Assembly (NCBI GenBank): GCA_028023455.1
Contig: JAQFVV010006246.1
Location: 4,021,501 to 4,085,500 of the forward strand
Direction: 5' to 3'
DNA from: Epiperipatus broadwayi
Lineage: Eukaryota; Onychophora; Udeonychophora; Euonychophora; Peripatidae
Length of the DNA: 64,000 bases
The position numbers and the translations under genes were made by a program. Each line of letters starts with the position of its first letter. Position 1 is the first letter of the stretch. Positions 59,520-64,000 of the stretch are shown here, piece after piece. A model generated the notes under the pieces. That model worked only from the letters and a program-made list of their open reading frames with translations, did not search any database and was not told the origin of the DNA.

Positions 59520-61319
59520 GTTGAGGATGATACAAAATCCCTTATCATACTTGACTACAGTAAATTATAAATTGATTAGAGTTATTTTAAAGAACCTGAG
59601 ATCATTATAATTGTACTGTTTTAATAAAGAGATTACAATTTATTTAGTAACATTATACTAAATTGATTATTATTTTCAAATCTTAAGAATCCTATGAATT
59701 TATTATTATTTGAAATAATAGCGGGGATAGTATTCTTATGCCATTGAAATTGTATCCTGTGGAATATTGGCTCAATGTAATTCATTACTGTTTGTCCTTC
59801 ACTTAATTGTCTCATGATTTATTAATATTTTATTTATTTAATTTTTTATAAACTGAACTATTTATTCTTTATTAATCAGTTAGAGCTAGTTAAATAGTAG
59901 ATATTATCATGGGATATATTTATTATTGATTATATTAAAATTATATATATTTTAGCTGAGCGTAATCATTTTATCTGAGCTAGTCATATTTTTCCTATTA
60001 TTATATCAACTCAAAGTTGAAGGTACAATATATATATATTGTAACTGTATGGGTTTCGTGGCATACAACAACATAGTATGTGTACATAAATATATATATA
60101 AAGTTGAAAGGAAAAGTAAAAATAGTCAAATTTTTTTTGTAGATATTTTTTAAAGTACACTGAAAGAATAATAAGGGATTAAATAACTTTGAATTTAAAA
60201 TAAAATTTTATTATAAATTAAACAAAAAAGTCTAATAAATATTTTTATTGAATTCTAATTTTGAAATTAAAACAAGCATGTTTTATGTTAAAATAGATAT
60301 GATAATTGTAAAAATCTACTATCTATTTTAGAATTTTTTTTAAATTAAAACTTGTATAACAGTTTGATAAAATGTCTACTATCTATTTTAAAAATCTTTT
60401 TTTGTAAGTAAAGCTTGTAGATTATATTGATAAAAAACCAAGTTGCTGTTGAAAAGATTAAAGTAGATTAAAAAATTGATAAAGATAAGTAAAAATATTC
60501 TTGAGTTAATGAATTTTTTTACCCCACACTACTATAAAAAGGGTTAAAAAAGACCCAATTTCTCTGTGTTCACCATAGCCAACATAGTATTAGATGGCTG
60601 GCTTGGCTTGAAGTCTAAGTGGAACTACTAAATGTCAACAATTATCTGATTATCCTTTATCTTGATGATGACAATCTGGAACTGGCCCCACCAAAAGAAT
60701 CCATAAGCTATCTGAATAATTAGTTATACATATGCTGTTTTTATTTATACGCAGAGAAACACAGATAAACATAGATATATGAAGCAAAACTGATGAGTAG
60801 TGTTATATATAATGAGAATGAAATTTTAAATAATTTCTTTAGTTTAAAATGACATTTTAAAAATGAGATATATAAATGAAAATGATATTATTTTACATCA
60901 TTTATTGAAGAAATAAAGAGACATTTAAAATCCATATTTTAAATTTAAAGGTGTTTTTAATTAATTAATTACTAGTAACCTGTCAAAAAGAAAGAAGAAA
61001 CTTTTATAAACTGCCAAGGAATTGATATCACTTTTTTTTTTTTAAAAAAAAAAAAGAAGCTTGTTATGTTTAATAACTGATTCATATTATTTTTATATAC
61101 ACACATATGTGAATTCTATATATATTCAACAAGAAATTGATTCTGAAAATATATTTTTAATAATTTTATTGTTTTGATAAAAATCATGATATAAATGTTA
61201 GCATGCACATACATTACTATGCGCATACACATATGTGTTAAATCTATCATTAATTATGTATTATAAAAAAAGAAATTTCATTTATATGTCAATCAATTAT
61301 TATACCACGTGTTTGTGCC
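59520..61319. other. AT-rich DNA with small repeats
   Basis: TCTACTATCTATTTTA recurs at about 60316 and 60374 within a roughly 60-bp duplicated patch. At about 60030-60060 an ATATATATTGTAACTGTATGGG string matches the tail end of the SINE-like family on the minus strand (fragment copy E). A block at 60560-60720 is less AT-biased but unrecognised. Confidence 0.45.
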
Positions 61320-61620
61320 ATGATATATATGTGTTTTATGTAAACTCTTGTATGAGGTATCTGTATCATTAAAATGTGATAACTAAAAATGTATTTTATT
61401 TTTATCTGATAATTTAAATATGTTAATAAATTATTATAATATGCATATGTATGATGATATATGTGTGTTTTATGTAAACCTAGTATGAGGTATCTGTATC
61501 ATTAAAATATAATAACATAATTTTTATTTTATTTTATGGCAAGTCAAATATGTTAATAAATTTGTGTTTCATGTAAACTCATTATGAGATATTGTAAATC
61601 ACAAATTGATACCTTATTGT
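61320..61620 (+). repeat. Tandem repeat, about 115-130-bp unit, two and a half copies
   Basis: Units starting near 61320, 61450 and 61563 share TGTGTTTTATGTAAAC (third: TGTGTTTCATGTAAAC), TATGAGGTATCTGTATCATT (third: TATGAGATATTGTAAATCA) and AATATGTTAATAAATT. The third unit is partial. Confidence 0.85.
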
Positions 61621-61859
61621 TTGTACACTAATCAAAATCAGAAGGTTTATAGCCTTATTCTGCAGACCTTAATATTACTTTTTTATTGTTATTAATAAAC
61701 TTATATTCAATTGTTAAAATTATTCCAGTGAACTCTAGATAGTTTAGAATATTATGTATTGCAACATCTCTTGTTCATAATAAGTTATAGGGCTTGTCTT
61801 CTCTGAGCTAGATTCATGCATAATGGTCTATTATATGAAAGGAGAATATATTGGTATAT

Positions 61860-62440
61860 GAGCATCCAGTTGATAAGAATCCTGGGTTGGCACAAAGAGT
61901 ATATTCTTGAAAGTTCATGTACTACATTTGTGTTTAGTTTAGTATTTATCAGAATTTAAGTTTATAATTTACCAGTACACTAATGGTACTAAGTGGCCAA
62001 AGCATTGAGGATGATCAGCATGTTTTAATATCCCAGAATTATGTTTATGGTTGTATATTCTATGGATTAGCAATTAAGGTTGTGTATCCAAATTAGTATT
62101 TAAATATTTGCCCCCAAGCTGGAAAAGGCTAAATAGTTGGCCTGATCTTCAGTAGACCCAGTTCAAATCCAGTTACAAGATTGAATGGTGATTTATTTGA
62201 TTGTTGATCATTCATGATGATTAATTAGTTATACTTATTTTTAATGCTAGTAAACTAATAGTTAATTATGCTCCTACTTAGGGTCATTAGCTGCTGATCT
62301 CTCATGCTCATTATTTTACATTCATTATTTATATATAACATTACTTATATATTTTAAATTTATATTAAATTTCATTATTTGAAATATTTTATTACTTGGG
62401 GTTGGTGATGATTTGCTATTTCACCCCAATTCCTCATCCC
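61860..62440 (+). repeat. SINE-like dispersed repeat, copy D
   Basis: Forward copy of the family at 36260-36930. It shows AAGTGGCCAAAGCATT, CAGCATGTTTTAATATCCCA, AGGCTAAATAGTTGGCC (box A-like), CCAGTTCAAATCCAGTTAC (box B-like, about 30 bp later) and GATTTATTTGATTGTTGATC. It ends in CATTATAATATATAT, running into a long (AT)n tract. Pol III-like boxes with a simple-repeat tail suggest a SINE, but roughly 250 bp of conserved sequence precedes box A, which is unusual for a simple tRNA-SINE. Confidence 0.6.
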
Positions 62441-62472
<32 letters not shown>

Positions 62473-62480
62473 CAGGCACC

Positions 62481-62512
<32 letters not shown>

Positions 62513-62515
62513 CAG
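62438..62515 (+). repeat. Duplicated (AT)n tract with TCAGGCAC ends
   Basis: Two units of ATTATA(AT)n TCAGGCAC(C/T) lie side by side, each with about 25 bp of AT repeat. This is either expansion of the SINE-like tail or a duplicated target site at the junction with the next repeat. Confidence 0.85.
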
Positions 62516-62780
62516 GCACTGAGAAGAAAGACCATGGTGTTTCTTGATCTTAAACTCAGAGGTAAAAAGCCAATAAACTCACCACGCTGGCTAATGCGTG
62601 TTGGTGAGCAGCCCATCCATGTTTGTATACTATATGAATAGTCACATAGTAATAACAGCTGCAACGACAAGAATGTATGGAGTGGACATTAGGAATTTGC
62701 CCTGCTCGGTTCCTTTAAGGCCTCCAAGAGGAATCAAAGGGTTTCCTTTCAGTTGGTTGATGATGATGATATATATATAT
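62516..62780 (+). repeat. Unclassified repeat fragment with GAT/AT tail
   Basis: A less AT-biased 250-bp block runs from CACTGAGAAG to TTGGTTGATGATGATGATAT and then (AT)n. Overlapping open frames (62396-62641 and 62598-62846) cross it in different frames, giving no consistent protein. The microsatellite-like end suggests the 3' end of a LINE or SINE. No second copy was found in this window. Confidence 0.4.
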
Positions 62781-62999
62781 TCTTTGACTTGTTTATGTTT
62801 AAGTGATAATTCCATGTTAATTACAGTAATTATAAGATGTGTATAAACAAATAATTATTATAAAACCAATTAAATGTAGCATAGTCCAATTTCCTCAATC
62901 TATTTTTTTTCTCTCCAGTTCTGCCATCCATTATAAGCTTGAATAATTTATAACTGCTAGATGATTATATTTAATAATTTCCTATTCATTTCTTATTCA
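62781..62999. other. No recognised feature
   Basis: Short AT-rich spacer between the repeat fragment and the LINE endonuclease remnant. Confidence 0.4.
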
Positions 63000-64000
63000 C
63001 ACACCTGGAATTAGTGTTTGATTTATAGCCTTGAGAACTCTTAAATCTGGATCTATCAAGAAGCTATTTTTACTCCTTTTTTTCTATTATGCTGCCAACT
63101 TGAAATTCAAAAGTAAATCTTTTTCACTTTCAAATTCATAATCAATTGCATTTTTCTTGTCTAAAGAGATATTAAAAATATTCTTTTATATTTTAACATC
63201 CTCCCTATCAGTTAATCTCTTTCCATTCTTATCAGCTATTTCACTCATTAACCCTTTCTAATTTTATCAAACACCAAATCATATCTTTTTGTCTATTGAA
63301 GTATTTCATTCCTCCACATTCTTATTCCAATCTTTTTTTTTTTTTTGCTAAATCTATTTTCTTAGTCCATTATTAATTTTTCTATAAGCTCTCTGTTCTT
63401 CCTTATTACTGACATTTTTCCATTATCTATGAATTTTCATCTTTTTCAACATACTTTCTGTTATCAAATTTTATTTAGCTTTCCATGATTGAATAGTTCC
63501 TCTCACATTTTTTTTTTGTGTTTTTATTACTTCATTTTAATTCTATCCAAATACTTATCAAAATCATTCCTACATTCATTCTTGTCAATTTTTTTGCTAT
63601 TTCTCCATTTATAAAACCAATCTTTTTCTTTATCCATATTTTCAATTTTTTTAAAATCTTATCTATCTTTTCTCTCTTTGTACCCTTTTTAACTTAATAT
63701 AAGCATATTTTGATCAGAATTAAATTAACTCCAGGAAAAATATATGAACCTAAATAGAATTCTCATATCCATCCTGTATAAATGCATAATCTATCTGATA
63801 TCTTTCTGTATGACATGGAGTTTTTTATGTATATAATTTTTTGGACGATTTTTAAGTCAAGTGTTTACAACAACAAAATTTATTCTCTTTATTAAAAAAA
63901 TTCCACTAGATAACTACTTCTTTCATCTCTTTTTTCAATACCGTAATTCCCAACAGTTTTTCCTTCCTTATCTTTCCCAACACAGCATTCCAATCACCAA
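63000..64000 (-). pseudogene. RTE-like LINE endonuclease and linker remnant, runs off the window edge
   Basis: On the minus strand from the right edge: GDWNAVLGKIRKE (GDxN endonuclease motif), then VGNYGIEKRDERSSYLVEFF with a one-base shift (family: VGxYGxGxRNERGxxLxxFC), then YQIDYAFIQDGYENSI near 63745-63795 (family: NQIDYIxxxxRWxxSI). These are in the order of the AP endonuclease of RTE/BovB-type LINEs. Leftward, 63050-63700, is a Lys/Glu-rich broken region that fits the linker to RT (for example EFESEKDLLLNFKL). The RT is not present, and the endonuclease N-terminus would lie beyond 64000. Stops throughout show it is inactive. Confidence 0.68.

Noticed and set aside
59296-59535. Open frames encoding poly-Ser (+) and poly-Thr (-)
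   Set aside because: They are translations of a TAG/AGT trinucleotide microsatellite; no coding signal on either side.
1-64000. CRISPR arrays, bacterial operons or phage-defence systems
   Set aside because: Introns, LINEs, LTR elements and a hAT show this is eukaryotic nuclear DNA; the tandem repeats seen lack unique regular spacers.

Overview
The window is AT-rich (mostly A/T by eye) and has no long open reading frames. It carries introns with GT..AG borders and a dense layer of decayed eukaryotic transposable elements. This is animal nuclear DNA, most likely an invertebrate. CR1-like and RTE-like LINEs, Ty3/Gypsy LTR elements, a ZBED5/SCAND3-like hAT transposon and CCCTAA-type telomere-like repeats would suit a lophotrochozoan such as a mollusc. 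The species cannot be fixed from sequence alone and that placement is a guess.

Only one host gene is well supported. Two exons on the + strand (6297-6496 and 9288-9450) together encode one CUB domain, split by a phase-0 intron and flanked by phase-1 introns. A possible terminal exon with an immediate stop lies at 14750-14760. No other exon was recognised.

Layout. 1-6296: AT-rich DNA with a possible decayed reverse-strand ORF, a long hairpin (3393-3632) and small duplications. 6297-14760: CUB exons, with introns holding a LINE remnant, a Gypsy gag/protease remnant (+) and an RTE-like reverse transcriptase remnant (-). 18060-23054: nearly full-length but broken CR1/Jockey-like LINE (-), with an ORF1 that carries a PHD-type zinc finger and an ORF2 with endonuclease and reverse transcriptase. 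23690-25690: LINE and Gypsy integrase fragments. 27769-28824: candidate solo LTR. 28917-35035: hAT transposon with matching 8-bp target duplications, split by a young LTR element (31465-34958) that has 1.37-kb LTRs and only 752 bp between them. 35533-38150: tandem duplication, a SINE-like repeat and a fold-back structure with 176-bp perfect arms. 38979-43540: old Ty3/Gypsy element (-) with both LTRs, gag, protease, RT, RNase H and integrase remnants. 44020-50110: more repeat copies, an abnormal homopolymer block (46170-46700) and a second fold-back copy. 50577-53650: RTE-like LINE with several copies of its 3' tail. 54422-55616: a TA-flanked inverted-repeat element carrying telomere-like repeats. 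55617-64000: mostly empty AT-rich DNA, a TAG microsatellite, a further SINE-like copy and an RTE endonuclease fragment.

Apart from the CUB gene, the window is best read as a record of successive insertions. The nesting order (LTR element inside hAT) and the difference between the young and old LTR pairs give a relative chronology. I found no operon-like or multi-gene functional system.
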